A stretch of DNA of 64,000 nt, from assembly GCA_907165135.1 (NCBI GenBank), contig OU015566.1, positions 498,501-562,500 on the forward strand, in the 5' to 3' direction. Under the pieces are notes generated by a model. That model worked only from the letters and a program-made list of their open reading frames with translations, was not told the origin of the DNA and ran no database searches. The DNA comes from Oikopleura dioica. Taxonomy: Eukaryota > Chordata > Appendicularia > Copelata > Oikopleuridae. A program made the translations under genes and the position numbers. Positions 42,985 to 53,530 of the stretch are shown one piece after another (positions within the stretch are counted from its first letter, which is position 1; each line of letters starts with the position of its first letter).

Positions 42985-43468
42985 ATGTTGCTCAGTTTTC
43001 CGGAAAACTTCTTGGAACATGGCAGACTTGACCATCGTTCTATTGGAATTTGCGATGGGAATCTCGAGTGTATTGTTGATGAGGCTGGACATCTAAAGTG
43101 AGTGAAACAGGGATAAGTTTAAAAACCGAGTCAACGATGATCTAATTTTTTTTTTCCTCTTTGAGACACTTTTACAGGAGGATCTTCAATTTTGTGGATA
43201 TTTTTTCTGTAGAGAAAATTTTCGAGACGATTTATTCTGACTCTTGATATTTTTAACGAAAGAAAAAAATTACTTAATTATAGATATTTTACTAAACTAT
43301 GTTTTAGATGGCCAAAATTGCCAGCCAACAATCTCGTCTACACCATTTCCCGATTCTGATGGCCACACTTTTGAATTTGAATATTTCGACACTGGTCCCA
43401 ACGAAGGTGATATGCGGTCAATAGGAGATTTATCTCCCAGTTCGTATTTTGGCGAAATAGGCGATTAA
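42985..43468 (+). CDS. Unrecognised two-exon gene candidate
   Basis: Exon 1 from ATG 42985 (MLLSFPENFLEHGRL) to a GTGAGT donor at 43098. Exon 2 from an acceptor TTTTAG (43307) encodes a Pro/Asp-rich acidic end (PFPDSDGHTFEFEYFDTG) to TAA 43466-43468. The simple junction does not keep this frame, so an exon edge is wrong or an exon is missing. Possibly related to the 46.1-kb gene. Confidence 0.35.
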
Positions 43469-44135
43469 TGATTAAGTCCATCAAGAAACTTCTGTCGCAT
43501 TCGACTCTTCACAGTTACTGCTCGCTAAAATCGCTTCTTCTTCAAATTTTACCGGAACGCTAAGCTCAAAAAGAAGAGGGAAGAATATTTAGTGGTTTTA
43601 CAATTATCCGTTTTATGAAAAGAACACAAAACTCCGCCAAAGGCATGTGTGCGTCTGACGCCCGCTCGAGCTAGTTCATCTTCAACTTTAACAACTCGTG
43701 GCGAACTGATACAACTCGTTGTGAACTGCTACGACTCGCTGTGAACCTCTTCTTCTCAATCCGAACTGTTCTAACTGACCATCATCTGTTCCAGCTGAAT
43801 ACGAAGCTAAAGTTAACCCTATATAAACCCTCTCGTTTCCCCTTCTTCACCATAACCATTCTCACTTTGCTCGCTCAGAGAATTATTCAATAAAAGCTCA
43901 AAAACTTTACTTTTCCATATACAGCCAACTTTGCTCAGTTGTCTGTATATTTCTCTTGTGTTCACTTATTTGAATCGGTTGCAAAACCATAAAAGATACG
44001 AAAACAACAAGACAAGTCAAAGCGATCTCTCGTTTTGTCGAGAAAATACCAAATCCATACTGCTGAAGAATAAAAAAAAAATAAATTTTATTGATCAATA
44101 AAAATTCAGTAAAACAACTCACAAAGGTAGTCACC

Positions 44136-45496
44136 CTATTTCGTTGCTCCACTGGCGTACGTGAAACCGAGTTGTTGATTGCAAGCGGCGCAATAATGGG
44201 TTGTATCCTTAAGGGGGAGGTCGTCGAGAAAATTTTTTTCGCCTTTTCAAAATTTTGATTATATTTTTGGATTCCTCGATAAAAAAGGAGTATTTTTGGT
44301 CTCTAGCATTTTCTCAATTTGTTAACTTTTTAATGTAAAATTTTCGATTTTAAGTCTCGAACTTGAAATTTCTTGAAAATTATTAGTTGGTGATTTCGTC
44401 CAAAAACTATCTGAAACTTATTTTTATGCACAAGGCATTGTTTTAAAATGATTTCTGACTAATTATTTTTAAATAAATCCTAGTCTTTGTAATTTTTGTA
44501 AAAATTTCCATGAAAAATGGCTAAAAATGTCGATTTTGACGAAAATCGAATATTTTTAATCAATAAGAAAAAAATTTTTATGAAAGTTACCCTTAATTTT
44601 TTGATCACCGGTTAATTTTTAAGGGTCTAAACTATTTATAAATTATAATTGATGAAGAAAAAAAAACTCGGTTTTCGAGATTTTTTGGTCACGAGACACC
44701 CCCACTTCAACCCTAATTTTTAAAAAATTTTTCAAAAAATTTTTTTTTCTGCTTTTCGCCGGTTAATTTTTCAAACCCTTTTCTTTTAATCCGAAAAGTC
44801 AGAATTTTCACTAATCGGGTTTATCCGCATTTTTGGTCACGGAAATCCCGATTCTCGTCGACCTCCCCCTTAAATTTCTAAAAAAAAGTGAATTTGAATA
44901 TATTTGAACCTTGAGCGATGGGGCGCAAAACGCAATCCAGGAGATTGGCCAGACAAAAACAAGAAGGATAATGAAAATAAGGAAAGTGTATCCTCCAATT
45001 GATTTTTCGATCGAAGACATTCCCTTTGAAAAAAATAACACACAATTGCGAAGTTTTTTTACCTGGTAACCGCAAATCGGACATTTGCAGAAAACACTAT
45101 CGTGGCCAAGTTCAGGCTGTTTTTCGGGAATAGGAGATCGAGCTGGAGCAGACTGCATTTGCGGAGCATTTTGCTGGACATTAATGATCACGGGCTGCAG
45201 AGTTGGTGATGGCGCAGGTTGTGGAGGCAACGGTGATGGGGGAGCTGGAGGTGGCATGATTGACGATGGTGCTGCTTGCGAATGAAGATACGGATTCTCC
45301 TGGGGAGCTAGAGAATACGCTGGAGGAGGTTCAGAATAACCAGGAGGCATCGCATAACCAGGCAGATCCTGTCCATATCCTTTTTGAATGAACAATTGCC
45401 GAATGATTTATGTCAAGTCTAAATACCTGTACCGGAAGGGGTAGGAATCTCGGCCTCTTCTTTTTCGCCAGAATCGGCAGGCGCCACTTTGCCCAT
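44136..45496 (-). pseudogene. LITAF-domain gene interrupted by a TTAA element in the last exon
   Basis: Exons 45496-45427, 45379-45063, 45023-44910, then 44877-44870 continuing at 44208-44136. Introns of 47, 39 and 32 bp, phases consistent. The N-terminus is Pro-rich with PPPAYS (PPxY type). The LITAF domain follows: FCKCPICGYQ, an amphipathic hydrophobic stretch (YTFLIFIILLVFVWPISW), FCAPSLK, and after the element HYCAACNQQLGF, giving the second CxxC. LITAF proteins are zinc-binding monotopic membrane proteins of late endosomes. With the insertion the last exon reads into the element and stops, losing the second CxxC. The frame resumes exactly on the far side of TTAA. Confidence 0.85.
44213..44869. 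mobile_element. TTAA-flanked MITE (GGGGGAGGTCG termini), 657 bp
   Basis: TTAA at 44209-44212 and 44870-44873; ends GGGGGAGGTCGTCGAGAA and TTCTCGTCGACCTCCCCC. The LITAF reading frame on either side shows the empty site had a single TTAA, which confirms the 4-bp duplication. Other copies: 33346-33745 (truncated) and a diverged one at about 740-1130. Confidence 0.92.
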
Positions 45497-45779
45497 TTTT
45501 ATGATCTAATTGTTTGAAAGAAAATATTATAAAGACAACATTTGTTCTAGAAGTAAACAATCCTTTATTCAAAATAAAATAAGTTTTTTCAGCGCAATTC
45601 AACGCAATGATCACAACAAAGACTCTCTTCCATGATTCTTTATCAATCTTTTTTATAGAGAAAATATAAAATACCTACTGCCGATCCGAAAATAATACGA
45701 ACAGGAAATCAAAAACATTTCAGGTAGAAGACAGTCTCATAATTGTTGGGACTCGCAATTTTGTAAACATCGAATTATT

Positions 45780-46030
45780 TCACGAAAAAGACAAGCAAAA
45801 ACAAGACTGTCTCCGCTGGATAACAATTATAGAAATTTCTGGAGAAAATTCGAGAAATCTGCTGAAGGACTCGAAAAACGTCGGATTTTTAATTCCATCG
45901 GTAAGTTTTTCCTTTTTCCCATCCGAAACATCTTCAGGGACGATTTTGCCGGCGAATGCTCTCCCTTTCATAACAGTCTTGGGATGAAACAAAGCTGGAG
46001 TTGTGGCGCTTATTTGCTTGTCAGTTGGAC
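45780..46030 (-). other. Possible minus-strand exon, unrecognised
   Basis: An open minus frame carries TPALFHPKTVMKGRAFAGK and SDGKKEKLTDGIKNPTFFE, which look protein-like. No ATG at its start and no partner exon, so it may be chance. Confidence 0.25.
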
Positions 46031-46031
46031 T

Positions 46032-46623
46032 TTGCAGCTTTGTTTTCTCGGGTAATAACACGCCGAATCATGCAGATTTGTCGCCGAGGTTTTCTGGCGC
46101 GACTTTTGGGATAACCAATACTTTGGGGACTATTCCAGGGACGAGTTAATAAGGCAATCTTTCAATTTTCCCCAATTTGAGGATCGACGACCTAGCTCAA
46201 ACTGTGATCCTTATACAGTCACGGACATCATGTGCAGAACGACAATTCTTGATGGAACTGGTGATATTGCCCTGGAGTACAGGTTAGTTTCTTATATTCA
46301 TTAATTCTAAGCTTTCGGCTGATTGATTCTTATAAATTAAGAGGCTTCATATAAGAGAACGGATACCCTCGGTTCACCGGTATCTGGGGTGAGGGTGAGG
46401 GAGTTGAACCACAATACACGAAGATTTTTAAAATAAATAGATTATCATACTACCGTTGAATATATTTATGTAGAAAAAATGAATATGTGATTATTATGAA
46501 TAAAGCGCTCCTAAAATGATCGATCTGATGAACCGTGACTACGTCAATACGCGAAGCAATCTTGAACTTTTGAAGAGTGCTCGTGATGACAGGCAAAAAA
46601 AGCCTGAATCTTTCATCCAATAA
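46032..46623 (+). CDS. Unrecognised two-exon gene (FPQ type), 5' end unclear
   Basis: An open frame to 46282 encodes [34 protein letters not shown] and [16 protein letters not shown] donor at 46283 joins in phase to 46506-46623 ([19 protein letters not shown], ending PESFIQ). The start is not identified; the frame is open back to a TAA near 46044. No known domain. The 33.9-kb exon may be a relative. Confidence 0.5.
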
Positions 46624-46958
46624 TTTTTGTCTTTGCTGCGAATTTACAAACTGTTTATATTTTTTGTATTTTAATTATTTAATGAACCCACCTTTTTTCA
46701 TTTTTTTAATTATTTTATTTAATAAGGCAATAGGAATGATATTCTTTCTTTTTAATCGACATAAGACTAATAAGCGAAAAACTTAGCGAAATAATTCTTG
46801 CTTTATTTACTTGTCTTCATAAAATATTGAAAATTTAAAATCTTTTTAACAAAAATCTTCTTTTGATAAGCAATCAATGCAAGTTGAAAATTTGAGAATC
46901 TCTAGAATTCGTATTGTGAAGATGTTGTGAAAACGGTAAAAGTAATCAGTTACAAGTT

Positions 46959-48004
46959 ATGAGTTATTTTGACGACTACCAGTTCGGCGATGGAAAGAAT
47001 GATCAGTGGGAATCAGCATTTGATTCTGGCTACAGTTACGGGCAGACCCCTCAGGACACAGCTGTTAGAATGCCGAACTTCGGCAGCCGAAGGCAGTAGA
47101 GACGTTACAGTGGGCTCCTATCTCTGATAACACAAGCTCTTCATTCAACAACAATTCTTACTTTTCACCAAACCAATCAGCTCCGCTCCAAGCTGCTCCG
47201 GTACAAGCTTTGCCCATCGTTGCCACCCAAGAATCCGTAGAAATTTATCGAGCACCGATTTTACGAATTCATCCAGAAATTGTCATCGATGCTGAAATAA
47301 AACATTTGACCACGATCAAGTCAAAATTCAGGAAATCGAGTTCGAATTTCTTACAAAATTGCTTTTAAAATCGCATTTTCTAATTTAAAATTAGAGTCGA
47401 GGAAGGCGGAGATATCCAATTGCGAAAAGAAAGACTTTATCAATTTTTACAGATTATTCAAAGCCGAGAAATTGTAGTCGGTGAACATGGGCATCCTCCC
47501 CGTTTTCCTCTAACTGCAGCGAGTTTTCAAGAAGCAAGCCCAAGTCTTATCTGCTACGTTATTGCTTTCATTCTACCAGGTTAAATATCTTTCTCATGAC
47601 GGATTTCGGAACTTGCAATTTTATGCCAGCAAGCCAGATTTTCTCCCCTGCTCGGACCCTGCTGATGATCGTCTCTACCGATTTCCCGTTGAGAAAACTT
47701 TTTGTGGGACCAAGCCCAATTGGGACGAAACAGTACCTCCTTCGGAAGAAGACATGATGATCATGGAAGTCGTGAGTAAAATCAACTTTTTGAATTATTT
47801 GAAACAAAAATTTTTCAGACCGGCTGGAGCAAAGAACAACTTTATGCAGGGATGAAGAAGGTCCAAGCTGAATGTAAGAGAAGAATTTTTTTAGTCAATT
47901 AAGAATTTTTAGTGACAGATCGATATACTGTCATGATTACCATGAGAATTGTTGGGCCCGTCGTCTTTTTCCTCATAGTCATAAGTAAGCTGAATGAACG
48001 CTAA
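46959..48004 (+). pseudogene. YRAPI-family copy 3, frameshifted by a 14-bp hairpin insertion
   Basis: Starts MSYFDDYQFGDGKN. Exon 1 (46959-47331) is knocked out of frame near 47068-47092, where CTTCGGCAGCCGAAG is extra relative to copy 2. After it the frame reads NQSAPLQAAPVQ and EIYRAPILRIHPEIVID. A GA...AG intron (47332-47394) joins VEEGGDIQLRKERLYQFLQ (exon 2 to 47579). Later exons: about 47630-47771 (DDRLYRFP, PNWDE, PPSEED), 47819-47873 (TGWSKEQLYAGMKKVQAE) and 47913-48004 with a hydrophobic tail (RIVGPVVFFLIVI). It is the most complete copy in exon content. Confidence 0.65.
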
Positions 48005-48450
48005 CTGAAGAAAATAAGTTCACTGCACTAATGATTAAATAAATAACCAAAAAGATAAGTATTACTGTAAAATCTGAATGTTATGATGAAATAATGATAG
48101 AGAGATTGCGAACGCGAAAAAATTTAAAAATCTATAGATGACGATTCGGCGTTTTCTCGAATTTCACTAGCGCTCCGGTGTCATAGCCAAACAAGAATAA
48201 TGAACAGCAAAGAACGACGACGAGAAGCAAGTACAATCGTACTAAGGCTTGTTTACTTTGATAAACCGCTAGTAGTCAAGCAAATAGATCCGTGTATTGT
48301 CGCCAAGGCTCAAGAATAAAACCAAGGAAAGAAATTTTAGGATTACAACAAGTGTCTTTGCTACACTGTTCATTTATAGAAGCGGAGACGAAAAAATCGC
48401 TGTGTGGATATTTATTAAATGCACGTATAAAATATATTAAGGCTCTTTTT

Positions 48451-48723
48451 TCATTGATTTTTGAACATGACCATATTAAACACAATTGTGTAAGGGTCAA
48501 AATTGGAATCGAACAGCGGGTCAATATTTGCATGAAATTTTAAAAAGATATCTTCTCCATCGTATGAGATGCTGATTCTTTCATTTTGACAGAAACTTAT
48601 ACCTAAAAAAAGCTTAGTTTTTTTATGACGAACGAGCTTGAAATTAAGATGCTTGCAAAATTTTAAAAAGTCTAATTCATGAATAATATAGCTTTGGTCG
48701 GCATTCAACACCGTTGTCTTCAT
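48451..48723 (-). CDS. Hypothetical 90-residue protein
   Basis: ATG 48723. Composition and segments such as ISISYDGEDIFLKFHANIDP look like real protein. No signal peptide, membrane helix or known motif. It may be a single-exon gene or part of a larger one. Confidence 0.4.
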   Translation of the reverse strand: MKTTVLNADQSYIIHELDFLKFCKHLNFKLVRHKKTKLFLGISFCQNERISISYDGEDIFLKFHANIDPLFDSNFDPYTIVFNMVMFKNQ

Positions 48724-49018
48724 ATTGATGTTAATGTAACTGAGTCATGCGTTCACGAATTTATATTTTGCGTGTGATCCCTAAGTTTAGTAAAGCTTGA
48801 AATTAAGTTAAGCTTAAATACAAAGCTCGTACTATCAACAAAATTGCAAGCCCTCGCTGCATTTGAACATAATTTCTTACCATTGACTTCGACGTAAACT
48901 TCATTGCAATCTAGAAAAGTATTTGATGAACGCTTGTTTAGAGGTACACAGTTATGACAGGCTAGATCTAGGTACCCGCTGAAGTCAAAAGGGCAGTTTT
49001 CAACCCCTTTTATATGTA

Positions 49019-50620
49019 GGCATAACGCACAAAAAAATCAACTTTTTTCCTGTAATAGATACAAGTCTGAAACTTTGGGAGCTAAGAAAACACCAAAGAT
49101 GACTTTTCAAAATTTTTTGGAAAAAAATTTTTGGTACAGTTTAGTACTTTTTCTCAGCCCTTTTCTGACTAATTTTCGAGCAATCCAAGGTACGAGGTTC
49201 TAAGCATGCTCATTCGAAAGAGCGCAAAAAACTGAGTCGGATTCATCAAAAAAAGGGGTTCCTGGGTGGGTTCCCTGGATTCTAGGGATGAAAAACCCCT
49301 TAAGGGTGTCCCCAACGATTTTTTTAAAACAGGCTATACTTTGAGCTATTTTTTATAGGACTTCCTGAAGGCTTTTCGGCTAAAAGAAATATACTCATTA
49401 TTATTTAAACCCTTTTCTATGCCATAAATTTGGCAGAATTTTGAAATTGTAATCTTTTAAAAGAGTTCTGATTTTTCTATTCTGACCAATCTTTGAGATC
49501 GTTTTTCTCGAGTTCTACAAATTCAATTTTTAAATTTCGACTAGATCCTGATTCTTTGAACGCTCCTCTATGCCATAAATTTGACGGATTTTTAAAATTT
49601 ATCTATATGCATCAGATACGATGCATTCTTTGAAGTAACGATTTTGCTGAAGTTTGAGCTCGATTCTAGCGCTTTTCCTGAAATTCAATTTTTCTCATTT
49701 TTACAGGGATAATAGTTTGATCTATTTTCAATCTCACGGTACGCTCAGATTTTGCGTTGATAAGACCCTTAATCCCTTTTTCCGGCGCCAAAGTGCAGGT
49801 GTTTGCGACTTTTGGCGCACTGTTTGAAAGTGAAAAATTTGTGCTATTGTATTGATATAGGTATCATTGAATAGAGAATTTTTCAAGCTCTCAGAAAATA
49901 TACAGGTCGATATATATAATCGAAAGTTTGAAAATGACACTTTTTACAGTGCATTTCTATCGAGCCGTAATGCATTAGCGCTCTCATAGAAACAGTAATA
50001 TCTCGAGAATCAGATGAGATATTTCAGATCTGAAAAAAGCTCTAGAATCAGCTTCCTTTAATTAACTCAAATTAATTTGGTCATCAGACTAAGATTAGTC
50101 GAATCCGATCGTTGGGGACACCCTTAAAATCAGCCAAATTTGGGGTTTCATTCGACTTATCGTGTGATGACGTCATTTCCGGTCAAAAAACAACTTTTGA
50201 TATTTCTTGCTAAAACAATGGGAATACAGTAAATTAGTACCCCAGAGTTCGTATCTGAAGTCAAAAGTTCATAAAAAGTTCATTTTTGGGGTCAAATCGG
50301 GTCATTTTTGAGTGATGACTCATCACTTTTGTGATTTTCAACCCCTCGAATCTGGGGAACCCCCCTAGGAACCCCTTTTTTCGATGTATCTGACTCAGTT
50401 TTTTGTGCTCTTTCGAATGAGCATATTTACAACCCCGTAGCTTGGATTGCTCGAAAAATCAATTTTTTGGCAACTTTGGGGTACTTAAAAAGTACTAAAT
50501 TTGAAAATTTTGAAATTTTTTTCATTTGAAATGTTATCAGATCATAAAAATCTATATTATATGTGAAAATCAGCTTCCTACGACTTTCAGATAAAAAGTC
50601 GATTTTTTGTGCGTTATGCC
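49019..50620. mobile_element. Inverted-repeat element (GGCATAACGCAC termini) with nested TTAA element
   Basis: GGCATAACGCACAAAAAA at the left pairs with TTTTTTGTGCGTTATGCC at the right. Further inverted blocks include GAGCAATCCAAG/CTTGGATTGCTC and GCATGCTCATTCGAAAGAGC versus its partner near 50408. The element 49304-50123 is inserted in its middle. Confidence 0.75.
49304..50123. mobile_element. TTAA-flanked MITE (GGGTGTCCCCAACGAT termini), 820 bp
   Basis: TTAA 49300-49303 and 50124-50127; ends GGGTGTCCCCAACGAT and ATCGTTGGGGACACCC (one base differs near the inner end). Nested in the 49019-50620 element, hence younger. No ORF. Confidence 0.85.
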
Positions 50621-51047
50621 TATTTATATGGCACTTCCAGTGTGCCCATATGGCGTATGATAGTCGGAACCTATCATAAGGAACCCTTCGGGCCGTCAAG
50701 CCCATTTTTAATTGAAAGCCAGGGACGGGGCTTTTTCGACTTTTGATGACCTCGAATGACCCCAAGATAAACTTTTTTCGAGTTTCTGACCTCGGAATAA
50801 AATTTTTGAGGGTTGAAATAGTATTTTCACATGGTTTAAAACCGAAAATATTGCTATTAGAAAACCCCACTTTTTCGAATTTTGATGACCTCTGGTGACC
50901 CCAAGATGAACTTTTTTCGAACTTTTGACCTTGGAATCGAACTTCTGGGTACTAATTTACTATTGTCCCAAAGTTTCATCCAAAAAGGGATACGTAATCG
51001 ACCACTTATTTTTTTCAGCCGGTACCTAGGCTAGATCAAAAGCGCCT

Positions 51048-51780
51048 TCAACTTTTATGTGATTCGATAAATTGATTTTTAGTTGTTATTGTCGTTTTAA
51101 TCATTCTTTTAACATATGTAATTACAAAAACTCTTTTTGAATCCATTCCGTAAACAACAGAACCATCGTTACTAGCTGACATCGTGCAATTCGTTTGACC
51201 CTCAAATTCTTGGCCGTAAGTCGTAATGTCGACTCGAAAGATTTTTCCAGTGGCTCCATCCGGAATTTGTATTTGTCCAATATCACGAGGAAGATGTTCA
51301 ACAAGTTCGTCAGTGTTGAAACTCACAGCAGAGTCGGAAACGACAAAATTTGATAATGCAACTATTTTAATGGTATTTTAAATCCTCCGAATTTTCAAAG
51401 AAAAAAAAAATAAAATGTGAAATTTACCAAATATTCGAATGATTAAAATTGAGAGATCATCAGAAGGAAAACTGTTGCAGTTTCGATCTAAAGGTCTGAA
51501 AGTTCAAATTTGAGAACAACCTGAGATAGTTTATAAAAAAAATTGTTCTAAGGTGCCCTATTTCACAATTCTTGATATTGAAGCAAAAATGGAAACGTTT
51601 TTGAAATAATAATTGCATTTCAAACTCTGCTGATGTGGTTTGGAGCGTTAGAATAAATCTGGTTGCCGCACCAGTTTTGCGGTTCCGCCATCTGATTCTC
51701 TTGAATAGCCCACAAAATGGCGCCAATGAACGCAAAGAAGACGCAACAAATCATAATTACGAAAAAGGCTTCTGAAAATT
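51048..51780 (-). CDS. Single-pass membrane protein candidate, two exons seen
   Basis: The exon at about 51776-51630 encodes a strong membrane helix (FFVIMICCVFFAFIGAILW) followed by QENQMAEPQNWCGNQIY. A second exon (about 51357-51048) encodes an extracellular-looking segment with LPRDIGQIQIPDGATG and a sequon NCT. The junction between them is not resolved: a MITE-like CAGAGTTTGAAAT starts just after the first exon. Upstream exons are not found. No family recognised. Confidence 0.45.
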
Positions 51781-52339
51781 GGTATCAAACTACTGAAATA
51801 ATAAAAAGATCGGATAAACACAGCAGTATGTGATCATAGCTTCGTTCTTTTGTGTATGCGCACGCGAAATTTTTGAAGACATGCTCAGCTGTAGAATTTT
51901 CCGCAAATATATAAAAACCGAGATAAAAAATATTGCGATATTTCTGAAAAAAAAGTCTTTTTATAAATAATTTTTCGACTGATTAACATTTAAAGAGGCT
52001 TTGCTCCTTAAGTTCGTTGGCCAAAAACTCTCAAAAAGGGAACGGTCGTAGCTAAGGGCCTTAACTTTATCCTGAAAAAAATTAAGGGTATACGGTATAC
52101 CGTATACCCCAATTAAAAACCCGAAAAAAACCTTCACTAAGCAAACTAACCTTTAACGCCCTGTATAACCTTAAGTTTGATATCGAGATATCACCATAAG
52201 GGGAACGGTTGCAGGCGAGGGTTCGTTCTAAAGCTTGGAATTGAAATTAAGTGTTTACCTTAGATAGTTTTCGAGAAAATCGTTCACTAAAGAGACCTTT
52301 TTTCGCGATTCTTGATGGGGGGGTCCTTAACTAATGATT

Positions 52340-53530
52340 AAGTGCATTCAATCAAAATAAAAAAAAATATATTCTAGAAGAATAATGGTTCTCCTGGTAC
52401 AGTCATACTCCGAAATAAGGAGCTTTTTTGCTAGAAAAATTACAAAAAATACAGTGGCACATCCTTAACTGGGCAGGTCGCTTTATCCTGCCGCGGCGCA
52501 CTTTTGGATGTGGTGACTCATGCCATTCTCCTTTGTTCTCTTGTTTAGGAAGCGTTAGCGAAATCAGAGTTCGAAATTTGTTGCCAGTACTGCCACGAAT
52601 GCCACTAGCAGCTGCCGATTTCGGCAATCACTTAGCAGTGCAGTTACATTTTTCAAGGCCAAGCAACTTTATTTCTTTGTGCTCCTGCGCGCTTGGAAAA
52701 ATCGTAAAAGAACGAAAATTAGCGATTTTGCGATTTTTTCGAAAATTCTCAATTTTTAAATAGAATTTGCTTTTCAAGCACTTTTTATTGCAATGGTTTT
52801 TTTCGCTATTTATCTGAAGCGAATTTCAGAAAAGAGTCTCTTTAAGAGTTATTTAAAAATATATCGAATCAAAAAACGTCTCTTCTAATAAAAATCTTCG
52901 CAGACACGGTATCCCAATTGATAATTATGCTCATTGTCTGAGAAAAGCAAATTTTTTTGAAATTATTCAAGTCAAACTTATTGTTATTTGACTATTCATT
53001 TACTTGAAATTTAAAAAGGGACGTTTATAAATAAATCTAATCAAAAAAACGACTCTTCTAAGAAAAATACCACTAACAAAAGCAATAGCAATAAAAGAGA
53101 TTTCAACAACTTCAAACATGGAAACAACGATGACAACCACATCAAGAAAATTGATAGCAACGACGACAGAAGAAAACAAAAAGGAATAGTCAATGAATTT
53201 TCGAAGATACAATGCGTCAAATTTCGATCAATGAAGGCAATTTTTTCGGATTCGACTTTGCTTCCAGTAGAGGCAACTTGACACAATTTTATGATTCTCG
53301 ATTCTTATATTCTCATGCAGACTTGATAGAATAATTCAGGAGCGGGAGAAATGCCAAAATCATGAGCCTGAGTTTACTTTTTGAATTTTTTCTTCATGTG
53401 TTATGGTTTTAAATCTCTAGAAGAGACTCCTTTTCAAAAAAACCGAATAGAACCCATTTGTTTCATAAAATGAGATAATTAATTAAATAAGATTTTATAA
53501 GTCCGTTATTCAATAAAATTCATTTATTTC
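52340..53530. other. Repeat-rich stretch without a supported gene
   Basis: About 52860-53075 is a diverged copy of the repeat seen at 39722-39862 and 38952-39106 (AATCAAAAAACGTCTCTTCTAAT type). A MITE-type end CAGAGTTCGAAATTTG starts near 52566, followed by GCCA-rich short repeats. Confidence 0.45.
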
